Assembly: GCF_037975245.1 (NCBI RefSeq)
Contig: NC_092567.1
Span: forward strand, 7,066,714 to 7,130,713
Source of the DNA: Apostichopus japonicus
Taxonomy: Eukaryota; Echinodermata; Holothuroidea; Aspidochirotida; Stichopodidae
Direction: 5' to 3'
Length of the DNA stretch: 64,000 nucleotides
The first letter of the stretch is position 1. Every line of letters begins with the position of its first letter. Under the pieces are notes generated by a model, which was given only the letters and a program-made list of their open reading frames with translations, was not told the DNA's origin and made no database searches. A program made the position numbers and the translations under genes. Shown one piece after another: positions 1 to 12,661 of this stretch.

Positions 1-2675
1 TGCATGGAACTGTGCCTGTCTCTCAATGTCCTTGGTTTTGGGTACTTGTACATTCTTCGAATAATGCTTCTTTAGCCTCACAAGATGTGATTGTGAATCT
101 TAGAACTGTTGTGCGACAGTTTTTCAGGAGTTTGGAGAAAAATAACAAAGAAGTAGAGGAGATACAAACCCAACCATAATATTCAGCTGATATGATAGAC
201 ATCTTTGAGATGAATACCAAAGGTGGAGGTGATTTGCATTTTACTGTCCAATTACATTTCAAATCATATTTCCAATATGTAAGCAAATGCTTAAAACAGT
301 CATCTCTACTGTACTACAGTAAATAAACATCATAACAAACAAAGTACATTAAAGTTCAAGATTATATCCATATTTGTGTGACCTGTGTGTGACCTGCCTT
401 AATTAATCTAGGTTTTTTGTTTTTTTTGATGGAGTGTTCATTACAAATACCTCTAACTCAAAGCTCAGCAATACAGACTGAGTTGACTTCTTTAATGTTT
501 CCACAGCATTATGGAATATCTAAAATGGTATTTCAAGTGTTTGGTTTTAATCTGAAGAAAATAAATATCTAAACAGAAGACTTATTTGTAGTTAACCCAA
601 ACTACTTTCATACAAACCAACAAGTTGTCTTCCAGTCTTACCATTCTAGAAGTGTCAGGAGTTCTAGAAGAATTTATTAATATGAGTCTCGGAGGCAATT
701 TTTATTTCAGTTTGACAAATGGTTAAAACGTACCAGAGGGTGTTTGGGGGCCTATTGTGTCATGGCAAGCTCACTACAAACATACCAATTACTGTATTAA
801 TCCATAAAAATCTACCAGAGGTTCTTGAAACATTACTATCACTGTTCTTTACTAACCATTAATGTTATTACCATTACATGAAAGAAATATCAGATGATGA
901 ACCACTCGTTGTCCTTGTCAGCACAGTATGAACACTTCCATCAAAAACTGGTAACTACAGGTGGAGTAGGTGATCCACTAATAGCTCGCATAAGGATAAC
1001 TCAAGTTAACCTTTAAGTGAAAAGAAAATGATAATCAAGTTTTACTGATAGTAGATCTTGAGAATTTCGGTCAGAAATAGATATGTGTATGTCTCTGGCT
1101 TACTACCCTGTATACATGGACATTCACAGGGAATACAATCCAGATGAAGGAAAGTACACTTCAGTTTCCAATAACCAGGTAAGTGTAAAAACAATTAACC
1201 AGTAAACTATTAAACTTGAACCGGATTGTCCGTTGTCAGTGGAAGTTGCATATAAAGGTGTAGTGCAGTGATATTATAAATGAGCTCCTAAAGGATAGTC
1301 CAACCTCACACAAACCCAACCATGCATGGTTTGGGCTTGACTGAGAAATTTGTGAGATTTTGCACCTCTCTTTCCTATTGAGGAAATAATGTCTTTTGAA
1401 TTTCCACTCATCAGAAGATAATTTTTTTTTATATAATTTAGTGTGTCAGCTTTGGTGGATGTGTTTTTGTATTATTTTTCTTTATTTAATGGCACCAGGC
1501 CCCTGGAGACTGCATTGCCTACGTTGACCTAGTTACACCACTCTCTGGGAGGTCTCTTTCCAGATTTTAGATCACCAAAGGTTTATAAAGTACCCTGTTC
1601 ATCTAGTTAATAGCTATCTAATATGGTCAGTTCTTTCCACAAATTTGGCAGATGAAGACACTTGTAACCTCAAAATTTTGAGTCAAAAAGTTTTGAGATG
1701 AAAATGTCCAAATTTTGACTGTTGAGGTGAAAATCTTGAGATAAAAATTCCAAATATTAAGGAAGCAAATTCAAAATTTTCAAATTTGGTGACACTTATA
1801 TATTTTTTTTAAGCCACAGTACTAAGTCGGTGAAGTTAGATCAGTTTTGAGACCAATTAGATTTCTTAAAACCAACTGCAGTGACTGGCTCAGCAATGTT
1901 TAAAAATTAAACAAGCATAAGTGACAATTCTTCATTCACAGCTGTACATACTCAGATTAGTAGGAAGTATTTCCAATTGTGTGCTCTGTTTATAGGGCTG
2001 GACAAGGGTACTGCAAAGCTCTCCAAATCTTCAGTACTTTCACATAGTTTCTGGAATCTGCTAGCAATTTTGAGCACATGAGGACATGTCAGTAATAGAA
2101 ATACTTAATCTGATTTTACACTGTGGAATATATATAAATATCTGAGCCCTAGCCGGGTGCTTCAGAATAGCTCTGTAACATCTCTTCTACTTCCTGTCTT
2201 CTTCTACTAAGTTTAAAACATGTAAATACATGTTAGAGAGAAAAATGTAATTTCTATATAGTATAAATCTAAGCCCTGGTGGGAGTCCCTGGGGACTTTA
2301 GCTGAGGCATTTTTACTTTTCAGATATTTAATGTTCTTTGATAGTGATTTTGCAGCCCAAGTGAAGCCAATGGTAGGGGGGGGGGAGGGGGAAAGTTATA
2401 ACCACCCTTATGGATGCCAGTGCATACATGTTTTAATGCCCTCTAAATGTGTTTATTTTAAACAGTATTTAGCTCTCAAATATGCAAGGAAGAAATGTTA
2501 TCATGACATGATATTGATAAAGAGTGGCAGGGGAATTTAAATTCCTTAACCATGCCTGCTAGCCATATGTTTGGTGAATAAAGTCACAACAACCAGATTA
2601 ACCTAATTCTTACCATTCCTATGTAACTCTGTGCATCAAGAAGTGTAGGATACTGAAAGAAGCTTGATAGATGCA
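1..2675 (+). repeat. Long direct repeat, copy 1 (about 2.7 kb)
   Basis: This segment is nearly collinear with 8812-11640. Both begin with TGCATGGAACTGTGCCTG and share landmarks such as a stretch starting GCTTCTTTAGCCTCACAAGA, a TTTTGAGATGAAAA-rich low-complexity block, and a final AGGATACTG-AGAAGCTTGATAG. Substitutions and small indels are scattered throughout, so the duplication is not recent. Copy 1 begins at the window edge and may extend to the left. The short ORFs in it (69-92 codons) are not conserved between the copies, so I see no protein. It could be a segmental duplication or two copies of a long unclassified repeat. No terminal repeats or target duplications are visible. Confidence 0.8.
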
Positions 2676-3202
2676 TACAGACCTAATCTGTTTGACCCCA
2701 AAATATGGAGAATAACATTTTTCAGGGCCAAAAACCGGGAGAATAAGGGAAAATAGGGAGGTTGGTCATTTTCAACTGAAATTATATAAATACTCCTAAA
2801 TAAATAGTCTACAGTACCGCTCATGTATAACTGGACATGTGTACCCGCACAGGATCGTATAAACAAGTACAATCGCGTATAAAATCGTTGACAAACAAAT
2901 TGCCGCGTAGACACCTCGTATAATCCCTGTACGAGTTTATACGCAGGTTATGCTATTGTGCTCAATGAATAGGGGTTAAAGTCGCCGAAAGAATTAGTGA
3001 GATGTTTGAAACAGCCGTTTCTTAAATCGTAGTTTAAGACGTGATATTCACCTAGCATCGAAGAGGACGCAGGTAAAGTGTGTGCCGGCATAGAACTTAA
3101 CTGTTTTTTTTTTGTCGTACACAAGTAGCCTACATGCGAACTGCACACATTCAGTACGCCGCATGTACAAACAAGTGACAACTTGTGTTTATTAAACTCG
3201 TG
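2676..3202. other. Unannotated spacer
   Basis: No homologous partner elsewhere in the window and no supported exon. Short minus-strand ORFs of 77-92 codons are present but show no recognisable motif. Confidence 0.5.
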
Positions 3203-3420
3203 CAGGCGCGTATCCAGGGGGGGGGGGGGCGTTGGGGGCGCGCGCCCCCGGGTAAGAATGAGAGGAGAGAAAAAAAGAGAGAATAAAAAAGGAAAAAAAA
3301 GAGGGGGAAAAAGAGAGAAGAAAGGAGAAAAGGAGGGAACAGAAGAAAAACGCCAAAGACACCGGGAAGAGAGAGAGGAACAGTGACATAATTACAGCGC
3401 TGATCCATATTATATACAGT
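3203..3420 (+). mobile_element. 5' end of TIR element family E with purine-rich tract
   Basis: It starts with CAGGCGCGTATCCAGG, the exact terminus seen (as reverse complement) at the right end of the element ending at 20777. A G-run, GGGGGCGCGCGCCCCC and about 150 bp of almost pure A/G on this strand follow. The sister copy at 18680 has the same order: terminus, G-run, CCCCCGGGTAAGAA, purine tract, then a GAACAGTGACAT-type motif. The right half of this copy is missing, because repeat F begins at 3434. Confidence 0.65.
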
Positions 3421-3433
3421 ACACAGGGTAGCC

Positions 3434-4006
3434 AGTGGCGTATCAAGGATTTCGGAAGGGGCATGCGCCTCGGCCTACCCCTTACACCGACAACTCCAAT
3501 TTTGACGTTTCCATTTTCCCTCTCTCACTAATGTGTATACTCTATATGGTATATCATATTACCCACGTGTGTGTATGGACGCCTTAAACAGTTGTACAAT
3601 TGTGCTATGAAAAAAACTGTGGCTGGTCTCGAACTCGGCCGAGTCGTTGGGGAACATGGCGCATTTCGGTATTAGACCAGAATCTATATGCGAACTGCAC
3701 TATACATGTGTTCTTCGATGCAACACTGCCATCCACAGATAAAATGTAATACACTCCAACCTGAATGCTAATTGTTACCCCACATCTAGTACCGTAACTC
3801 ATACAATTAATCTAAAAATAAATTTTGCATGAGATTTGAGAATTGAGCACATTTCCTGTGAATATCATGTAGTTGACCCAAAGGCGTATCATTGCCGTGG
3901 CGGAGGGGGGGGGGGCTGACGCACCCTTCACTTCTTGAGATTGTTCCCATCTGCATGAAAATGTGCGCCTCACAACCCTACGCCCACCCCTCTTATCGCT
4001 TCCCGA
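3434..4006 (+). repeat. Dispersed repeat F, copy 1
   Basis: It begins CAGTGGCGTATCAAGGATTT, a hAT-like terminal motif. It matches 35937-36425 in inverted orientation and 18916-19135 in part. All copies share GGTCTCGAACTCG and a block starting TAATTGTTACCCC or its complement. The 3' boundary is set where copies 1 and 3 diverge, after CTACGCCCACCCCTCTTATC. No matching right TIR or target duplication was found, so it may be truncated or of another class. The minus strand reads GAGTTCGAGACC, which resembles a pol III B box, but no convincing A box accompanies it. Confidence 0.6.
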
Positions 4007-4064
4007 TGACATGCTATACAATACGAGAATTATTACTGTTGACATTGTTAGGCGTGACTTCTCC

Positions 4065-4635
4065 TAAAGACATTTGAAATGACGAGATGAAAGTATTTTG
4101 GTATTTCAACATTAATCAGAAAATTTCTAAATTATACACTTGGATAAAAGTCGGGGGAGGGGTGGGAGGGGGCAATGTTCTATTCAGCTGAGAAGAAGGC
4201 CACTGCTACGAGTGTACACCCCTACCGGCCCGCTCCAATCCCCCCCTTACGACTTTACAAAAACATTGTTCATAGGCAAAACTGCATGGTGTATGGAGCC
4301 AATTTTAGACCTAATTGGTGGTCTAATTATGCCTCGGGGTGCACCAGTTAACATCAATTTTCAAAAAGAATTCAGGGACGGGGCTACTGAGATTTGCCTT
4401 CAACAAGCCAACGACCACACCTCCGCCATTTTTAAATTCTATGGCCTTTTCATAATAGTGCAGGACCTACCTGAGTCAGTTGGGATTTGCTACCCCCCCC
4501 CTTTGAAATCCTATATTAAAATGGGGGTTGAAAAGGGGTCCCATTCTCCTAGTCCTGCAAACCGATTTCAAGTAGTAGATAACCTATGCATCTGCCATTA
4601 AAATGTGGTACATGGCTACATGAAGGTAACATGCT
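4065..4635 (+). repeat. Dispersed repeat G, copy 1 (about 570 bp)
   Basis: Nearly identical by eye to 16755-17313, from AAATGACGAGATGAAAGTAT to GCTACATGAAGGTAACATGC. Differences are mainly in C-run length and single bases. The 153-codon plus-strand ORF at 4140-4601 is inside this repeat, and the second copy does not keep the frame, so I do not call it coding. No TIR or target duplication is seen at the borders. Confidence 0.75.
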
Positions 4636-4872
4636 ACAGTATACTATTTATCTCTTTGCAAATACAAATACTAGTCATTGTTCTTAGTACATTTTGTTAG
4701 TTCTACACAATGAAACAATTTGAATCAAAAAAACATTTGATGTTATTTATAGAACTAGTTAGGCAAGATGTCCTTACGTACATATGGCCTGTAGATTTGA
4801 TCACAAGTATGCAACACAACCCATTACAATTTCACAAACTGACTGTTGAGAAATTATTATGTAAAGACTCAC

Positions 4873-4983
4873 CAAAATCTCCGTCACAAAGGAAGTTATG
4901 TCATCAGTGATGTGTTCCCACTTGCTTTTTTCTTTCATTTTCTTGGAGGAAATGTACCAAAGAAATGTTGAAAATGGTATCAC
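4873..4983 (-). CDS. Candidate internal exon, minus strand, unknown protein
   Basis: On the minus strand a pyrimidine-rich acceptor (CTTTAACCTCCAG) precedes 37 open codons, followed by a good donor (GTGAGT). The peptide starts VIPFSTFLWYISSKK, a short hydrophobic segment followed by lysines, and continues with charged residues ending ITSFVTEIL. Its phase (0 in, 0 out) fits the candidate exon at 11833-11880, which would place VELLPWVFF directly before VIPFSTFLWY and make one membrane segment. I do not recognise the family. A chance ORF with splice-like flanks is possible. Confidence 0.3.
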
Positions 4984-7900
4984 CTGGAGGTTAAAGAAAA
5001 ATATAAAATAACTCAACTTTCCATTCACTAGATTTATCAAGATGAAAATTGGTCGGGTCTGTGATCATTTTTGTAACAGACATCAACGTCTTCCCTTGTT
5101 TCTTATTAATAAGTATATATGAATATTTTATATAGCTGTAATATCAGGGCAGCATATATATTGTTTTATATTTCTGTTTTTATTTTTGGGTATGTTGGAC
5201 TGACATACAGATAGCTAACAGCACAGGACTAATATCATTATTAAAAGCACCTTTGCCTTTATCTTAAAGCTGCTCTTTAGGAATATGTTTTGCATCTGAG
5301 GTAATAAATACAGACAGTTATTTACAACACTTGAAGTGGTATCTGATCGACTCCATGTTACGGTCTATGAGTTGTGAACCCCCCCCCCCAATAAAAGACA
5401 TATTTGGAAAATTGCTGGAATATTTCTAACAAATTTGTGAGCTTTCTTCCATAGTACTGCAACAGAAAATATATGTAGAAAGCACATGTGCTGGAGTTTC
5501 CTGGAAATATCTCTTAAACGGCCAGTATTATAACTGAAGTGCAAATAATGTACATCTTAAACAGAACACATTACGAGAATCCTTCAACACTGTTGACCAA
5601 TGGCTAAGAATGGAATTCTGAATTACTTTGGTTTTTACTCTGAGGACATGCATAGGGTCCAGAAGCTACATGCATGTCTTGTATTACTGACTGACAACAA
5701 CATATCCACACATTACAGTAAACCCACTAAAGACTTCCATTTGTAATCCCTTAGTATATAGCTCATTGACAAATGACATAAAACCTAAATTATCTTCTGA
5801 TTTAAATTTGACATCAATTTTCCTAGGTATTATATGTACTGAGAGGGGAAGGGTTGGAAAGGTTAGGATGGAAACAGAGATTTTTATGGTTCCTGTTAGT
5901 CATTCTATATGGTTCTAACTTAGTGTGGGTATGGTTCTAACTTAGTGTGTGTATGGGTCTCATTTTGTGTGCAGTGACTCTATTTAATTGTTAGGGCACA
6001 TGCACTTATGAATTAAATTTATTGTTTATGAGCCTGCCATACATTTTACTGCCTAATTAGGCTGACAATACAGAGGAGTCTGGCTGCACTATTAAGACCG
6101 AGTACTACGCTTACCTGCCACCCAGCACTACAGTATGACAAACTGATAAATTAGAAGGGATCAAGTCATCTGAATATTTTGTTCCTTCATTTATGATGAA
6201 TACACAAAACAAAGAAATGGACCTGGATATTAAACACATACACCTCTTTGTGTAGTTTTACACATTGGTATACAATACAATGTATGGCATGCAGTGTCTA
6301 ACATATGGTGTATGTACTGTATGTTGAGGCCTTTATCTTCCCCTCTGGCCCTTAGGGAATTTGCTGGTCAAGCAAGATTCAAAACAATTGCTGTTCCTCC
6401 AGGATTTAGGCAGTAACAAAATCACTTTCTACCCAGAATCAAATCTAATTATAACTACAACCCAGCTTACCAGTCCTGCTATACACTAATTATACACTAA
6501 TCATTACCATCAGCATATTGTAAACCATTCTGTGCAAGATACACATCATGTGACCCCAAAGATCGTCTCAAGAAAGATTAATCCACATTTACCTAATGAG
6601 GAGATAAAGACAAAGACAATAAGAATCATATCTGAACTAGATGTTTTAATGCAAACGATAAAATCCCTTGTTTTTGAGTTTGCCTTTTTTAATATTTACT
6701 CAACAGTTATTCCATTGCTCACAGATACACAAGCTTATGCTAAAATGACTCAATAATTGCAAGTTCATTCATTTTATTGCAAGGCGCTCTTATTTTAAAG
6801 TTGAATAATTTTTGGAAATTTATCCATAAAGAAAACAAAAGGCAAAACTTCGTAACATGTTTGCAATCCTATGGTTTAGACTAATTTGGTCAGCACACTT
6901 TCTAATTGGTACTTTTAACGTTGTTTGGTGCAGCAGGCCAATAAAGTTGTTCCCAAATTTCTAACTCTATTACTTTGAAGTCAAGCAAAGTTAGGCAATA
7001 TTACTGGTCTAGATTGCTTTTTTTTTTCAAACTATCTGCATACCAGTGTGAAGCAAAGGCTGCTCTATTACATAAATGTTAGTGTTTTTGCTTTCACAAC
7101 TTTCCCAGTAACTTAATTTCTAACTTTGCCAATATGCAGCAACATGATGCACCCCCCCCCCCCCCCACCCAAACACACTCTTATAACAGAAAAACTGAAT
7201 TACACAATAACTTTAAGAACAGAAAAATAATACAAATGCATTAAAGATTTCAGATGACATAACATGCTGAATCCTAAAAGAACTTGTCATATTGTGTTGT
7301 ATGATCTTCTGTGATAGAATCGTAAATTGTTGCTAGACATAGTGCAATACTCAATACCTATCATCATCCTTGACAACTATTTAATATGATGGGATAGGTG
7401 GACCTTGCCATAAATTACATAATATCCACTCAACCTGGAGATGTGACAACAGAAAGCCTTCATTAGCATTATATGCTCACACAGGAATGAAACTGTTACA
7501 TTATGAAACAATGGATGTCTAATGACCATTAAAATTGGTCAGATTTGAAAGATTAGAGATGTCCTTGGCATCAGAATTTCATCCTCTTGAAAACTACAAT
7601 TATGGTACAATTTGTAGAGATGATGCTACAATTAGGGAAGCACTGGACAAAAGAGGTCTCACAGAATCCCTAAGACACAACTTTTAGCAGTGTTCTAACT
7701 GGATTGTTCATATTTTAGGTCTTGTTTTGCAGTGATTGGGGGTTGGGGGGTCCTGGATGATAGACTTTTCGGTGAGGAAATTTCCCTTGAGGGATCATCT
7801 GATATGTCATGGAGTAAATATATCCAATTAAAAACTTGCATTCTCATGGAGGAGGGGGATGGGTGGAAGGGGTAAGAATCAGGTGGTGGACCATACAATC

Positions 7901-8811
7901 ATTACCCTGATAATGTAAACTGTACGCATGTCTTCAAAGAGCTGTAATCCGGATATGAAACTGGTAATTCCCTAAACAGGCTGATCTCAGGACTGAATAA
8001 TTCCAGTTTACCTGATGATGAGAAAAAACAAAATGCATTTGGTCATCAGTTATAATGTTATTATTTATGTAAATTGACATCACCCGGTCTGCAAGTAGCT
8101 TCATTCTACCATGTAACATTGTCAAACACAGAACACAGCTACTATAAACATACAGTATGGTATGCTACTGTAGTTTCAAAATAAATCACTCAGTTATAAT
8201 TATAATAACAATGTAAAGAAACTAATGCAACTAGAATACAAATATATAGACTGTACAAGATGAGTTCAAGGTCTCATAATGCTTCCCACAGTGTATATAC
8301 AGCTCACCTAATACCAAACTAATTGACATATAAAGAAACATTAATTTGAAACTGAGACAAGCATTGAATCTTCAATACAATCTTTAAGCAATACCACTAG
8401 CAATCCAGTCTGGTTTATATTCAATTGAGAAACACAAGTAATAACAATGTAACCCTGAAAACAGATGGAGCCTGAAGAAAACATGATGACTGTTTCGGTC
8501 ACATAGTTTAGGAACCATTGGTTCACTGTACTGTCTAGAGGTTGATGAATTTGTAGGATTTCGGAAATGATGACATTGTACTATAATTGATTGAGTTAAA
8601 GTACATATTTTTCTATCTGCAGACTTTGACATATAGTTGTTATTTCATAACATGTTGTTCCGTGCAGTCCTGTTGTGAGAGGGGGAGGGTTGGGTGGAGG
8701 CTACAGTTGTACGTCAGCTAAGTGCCCAGTGAAATATGTGATAAAGAATGATATACTTTTAACTTTGGATAAACAAAGACTTAAAAAAAGTGGATCTGGT
8801 GACACAACTGT
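4984..8811. other. AT-rich spacer, no gene recognised
   Basis: About 3.8 kb without a supported exon, RNA gene or element border. Homopolymer C-runs occur near 5382 and 7150. If the two minus-strand exon candidates flanking it are real, this is their intron. Confidence 0.45.
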
Positions 8812-11640
8812 GCATGGAACTGTGCCTGGCTCTCTATGTTACTGATTTTGCGTACACCTTATTTGAATGATGCTTCTTTAGCCTCACAAGATGTGATTGT
8901 GAATCTTAGAACTGGTGTGCGACAGTTTATCAGGAGTTTGGCTAAAATTAACAAAGAAGTAGGAAAGGAGATACAAACCCAACCATAATCTTCAGCTGAT
9001 ATGATAGACATCTTTGAGATGAATAATAAAGGTGGAGTTGATTTGCATTCTACTGTCCAATTTTATATTTCAAATCATATTTCCAATATTTAAGCAAATG
9101 CTAAAAACAGTAATCTCTACTGTACTACAGTCAATAAATATCATAACAAACATAGCACATTAAATTTCAAGATTATATCCATAGTTGTGTGACATATGTG
9201 TGACCTACCTAAATTAATCAAGGTGTTCTTGTTTGATGGAGTGTTCATTACAAATACTTCTAACACAAAGCTCAGCAATACAGACTTAGTTGACTTCTTT
9301 AATGTTTCTACAGCATTATGGAATATCTAAAATGGTATTTCAAGTTTTTTTTATTTTAATCTGAAGAAAATAAATACCTACACAGAAGACATATTTGTAG
9401 GTAACCCAAGCTACTTTCATATAAACCAACAAGTTGTCTTCCAGTTTTACAATTCTGGGAGTGTCAGGAGTTCTAGAAGACTTTATTCATATGAGTCTAG
9501 AAGGCAATTTTTATTTCAGTTTGGCAAATGGTAAAATGTACCAGAGGGTGTTGAGGTAGCTATTGTGTCATACTGTAGCAAGGTCATTACAAACATACCA
9601 AGTACTGGATTAATCCAGCAAGAATCCGATCGTTTTAATGTCCTTACTACAGTAGGGCGTAATCCTGTCAGTTGTATTTTGAGAAGATGAGTTAAAACTT
9701 TATATACATTATTTTAGTGAGAGTGAATGGAGATAAAAGAGTATTCCTCGATCTGCGACGCTATCCATAAAATCTACCACACATCTTTGAAACGTTATCA
9801 ATACTGTTCAACACTTACCATTAATGTGATTACCATCACATGGAGGAAATATCAGATGATGAACCATTCATTGTCCTTGTCAACACAGTATGAACGTGAC
9901 TTCCATCAAAAACTGCTAACTACAGGTGGAATAGGTGATCCCCTAACAGCTCGCTTCATAATTAACCTAATGAAGAGAAAAGAAAGTGATGTGAATGAGA
10001 TTTAAGTCCTAATTATAGGAGACATTGAGAATGTCAGTCAGAAATAGTCTCTGGCTAACTACCATGTATACATGAACAATCACAGAGAAAAAAATACAGA
10101 GGAAGGAAAGTACAGTTCAGTTTCCAATAACCAGGTATTAAGTGTAAAAACAATTAGCCAGTTAAGCATCAAACTTGAACCGGGTTGTCCGTTGTTTAGT
10201 GGAAGTGGCACATAAAGGTGTGGTGCAGTGATATAAATGAGCTCCCAAAGGAGAGTCCAACCTCACACGAACCCAACCATGCATGGTTTGGGCTTGACTG
10301 AGAAATTTGTGAGATTTCGCACCTCTCTTTCGTATTGAGGACAGAACGTCTTTTGAATTTCCACTCATTAGGAGATACTGTAATTGTATCTAATTTAGTG
10401 TGTCAGCTTTGGTGGATGTGTTTTCATATTATTATTTTTTATTTAATGGCACCAGGCCCTCGAGACTGCATTGGCTACCTTGACCTAGTTACACCATTCT
10501 CGGGGGGAAGGGGGGTCTCTTTCTAGATTTTAGATCACCAAAGGTTTATAAAGTACCCTGTTCAGCTGGTCAATAGCCATACAATATGGTCAGTTCTTTC
10601 TACAAATTTGGCAGATGAAGACACTTATAACCTCAAAATTTTGAGTTAAAAGTTTTGAGAGATGAAAAAGTCAAAATTTTGACTTTTGAGGTGAAAATCT
10701 TGAGATAAAAATTCCAAATATTGAGAAAGCAAATTCCAAATTTTGAAATTTGGGGACACTTATATATTTTCTTAAGCTACCGTACTTAGTCGCCGAAGTA
10801 AGATCAGTCTTGAGACCAATTAGATTTCTTAAATCCAACTGCAGTGACTGGCTCAGCAATGTTTAAAAATTAAACAAGCATAAGTGACAATTCTTTATTC
10901 ACAGCTGTACATTCTCAGATTAGTAGGAAGTATTTCCAATTGTGTTTATAGTGTTTATAGTGGCTGGACTTACAAGGGTAATGCAAAGCTCTCCAAATCT
11001 TCAGTACAGTATTTTCACATAGTTTCTGGAATCTGCATTTTGAGCACATGAGGACATGTCAGTAATAGAAATACTTAATCTGATTTTACTCTGTGGAATA
11101 TATAGCTGAGCCCTGGCCGGGTGCTGGGGGCTTCAGAAGAGCTCTGTAACATCTCTTCTACTTCATGTCCTCTTGTACTAAGTATGAAGCATGTAAATAC
11201 ATGTTAGAGAGAAAAATGTAATTTCTATGAAGTATAAATCTAAGCCCTGGTGGGGGTCCCTGGGGACTTTAGCTGAGGCATTTTCACTTTTCAGATATTT
11301 AATGTTCTCTGATAGTGATTTTGCAGACCAAGTGGAGCCTATGGGGGAAGGGGGGGGGGCCAAGTGCTCACCACCCTAATGCCAGTGCCTGTATATGTTT
11401 GAATATGTTTATGTTAAATGGTAGTTAGCTCTCAAATATGCAAGGAAGACATGTTATCACGACATGATATTGATAAAGAGTGGCAGGGAAATTTAAATTC
11501 CTTAACCATGCTTGCTAGCCATCAGTTTGGTGAATCAAGTCACAACAACCAGATTTACTTCATTCTTACCATTCCTATGGAACTCTGTGCATCAAGAAGT
11601 GCAGGATACTGGAAGAAGCTTGATAGGTTCATAGGTCCTG
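8812..11640 (+). repeat. Long direct repeat, copy 2 (about 2.8 kb)
   Basis: Second copy of the segment at 1-2675, in the same orientation and about 8.8 kb downstream. The copies align end to end except that copy 2 carries about 140 extra bases near 9627-9767, between ATTAATCCA and TAAAATCTACCA, which accounts for its greater length. The insert shows no terminal repeats. The 92-codon ORF at 9727-10005 starts in this insert and crosses into shared sequence that is not open in copy 1. Confidence 0.8.
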
Positions 11641-12379
11641 ATCTCCTCTATCAAGTACAGTCTCTGTCTTCATAATTACTAGAGGGTTTCTTCCTACCGT
11701 TGAATTATTACATCATGGAGCCGTCAGACTGAGCCTCAGTGATTTCTAAATCAAAAGTGAAACACTAAACATGAAATCAAATTAGTTATTCAGATATTTT
11801 TAGACTTCAGAAACAAAAGTATACTCACTTACAAAGAAAACCCATGGTAGCAGTTCCACTTTGATCCAATCATTGATCATTTTATGTTAGTGATTAGTGT
11901 TTGGTTTCTGAAGCTTTTTGAAAGTTCTTAGGAACTTTTGCATTCAGATAGCAACGTGACACTACAGCAGTCTTTGTGAGCAATCAACTTTACATGTTAG
12001 TTGTAAAAGACCCCTACACCTTTAGTAAGTAAATTATGTAAAAGTGCATAATTGATTTGTGATATTGAAGCTAAAGATACGTCAATAGGAACTGAGCATT
12101 ACCAGCACAAACCCTGGAAATTCTGGATATGTTCCAATAATGGGTTGTCTTTGACCAGCAAGGGAAGTCTAAAGCACTGCAGTATTATGGGTGACAAACT
12201 ACAAAAATGTTTGTATATGATATGGGATATTGAATCTCAATCTCTGGAAAACCTTGCACTTCATTTGACCTTTACTCACTGGCAGGTTAGTACTTAAATC
12301 TACAATATACCAGGAGAGGAAACAACTCCAGAGTACTTTAAGAGTAGGTTTTTATGACTACATAGTTTGAATAAAGGCC
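11641..12379. other. Spacer between long repeat and TIR element
   Basis: AT-rich. It holds the candidate minus-strand exon at 11833-11880 and an 81-codon plus-strand ORF (12052-12297) with no recognised motif. Nothing else stands out. Confidence 0.4.
11833..11880 (-). CDS. Candidate short exon, minus strand
   Basis: Sixteen open codons, MINDWIKVELLPWVFF, end in phase 0 at a consensus donor GTAAGTGAG. An in-frame stop lies four codons upstream of the ATG, so this would be a first coding exon or one with an unseen acceptor. Joined to 4873-4983 it gives a plausible membrane helix. Support is only phase and donor quality. Confidence 0.22.
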
Positions 12380-12661
12380 GTGGCTATTCTTACGACTAGT
12401 CGTAACAATTATTTATAAACTATTCTTACGACATCGGCGAATTCATGCGAATTAAAAGTAAATAAAGCAACTGCGCATATAGTAGGGGTAACCCTAACCC
12501 TAACTCTAACACTCAATCCAACCCTTACCCTAAACCTAACCCTAACCGGAAATTATTGTTTCTCCTGGTCGTAAAAAAAGTACTCCTAGTCGTAAAAATA
12601 GCAACTGTGCATGCGCAAAAGGGTATTATTGTTACAACTAGTCGTAAGAATATTTAGCCAC
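12380..12661. mobile_element. Short TIR element with telomere-like core (282 bp)
   Basis: The left end GTGGCTATTCTTACGAC and the right end GTCGTAAGAATATTTAGCCAC are inverted copies, apart from a few extra A/T bases at the right. Both ends contain TACGACTAGT(C/T)GTA, a perfect palindrome at the left end. The centre holds degenerate CCCTAA repeats. Non-autonomous size with no ORF suggests a MITE or foldback element. The superfamily is not recognised and no target duplication could be fixed. Confidence 0.65.
12490..12547 (+). repeat. Interstitial telomere-like CCCTAA repeats
   Basis: About nine CCCTAA-like units, some mutated (CTCTAAC, CCTTACC, CCTAAAC), sit inside the TIR element at 12380-12661. 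This is the complement of TTAGGG, the telomere motif of most animals other than arthropods and nematodes. Unique sequence flanks it on both sides, so this is not a chromosome end. Confidence 0.8.

Noticed and set aside
4140-4601. 153-codon ORF as a gene
   Set aside because: It lies in repeat G. The near-identical copy at 16755-17313 does not keep the frame, and C-runs change length between copies.
7934-8125. Minus-strand ORF ending near a GTAAAC donor-like site as a middle exon of the left-edge candidate gene
   Set aside because: No acceptor with matching phase was found, and adding it between the two candidate exons would break up the hydrophobic span.
12490-12547. Chromosome end
   Set aside because: CCCTAA units are few, degenerate and enclosed by inverted repeats and unique sequence on both sides.
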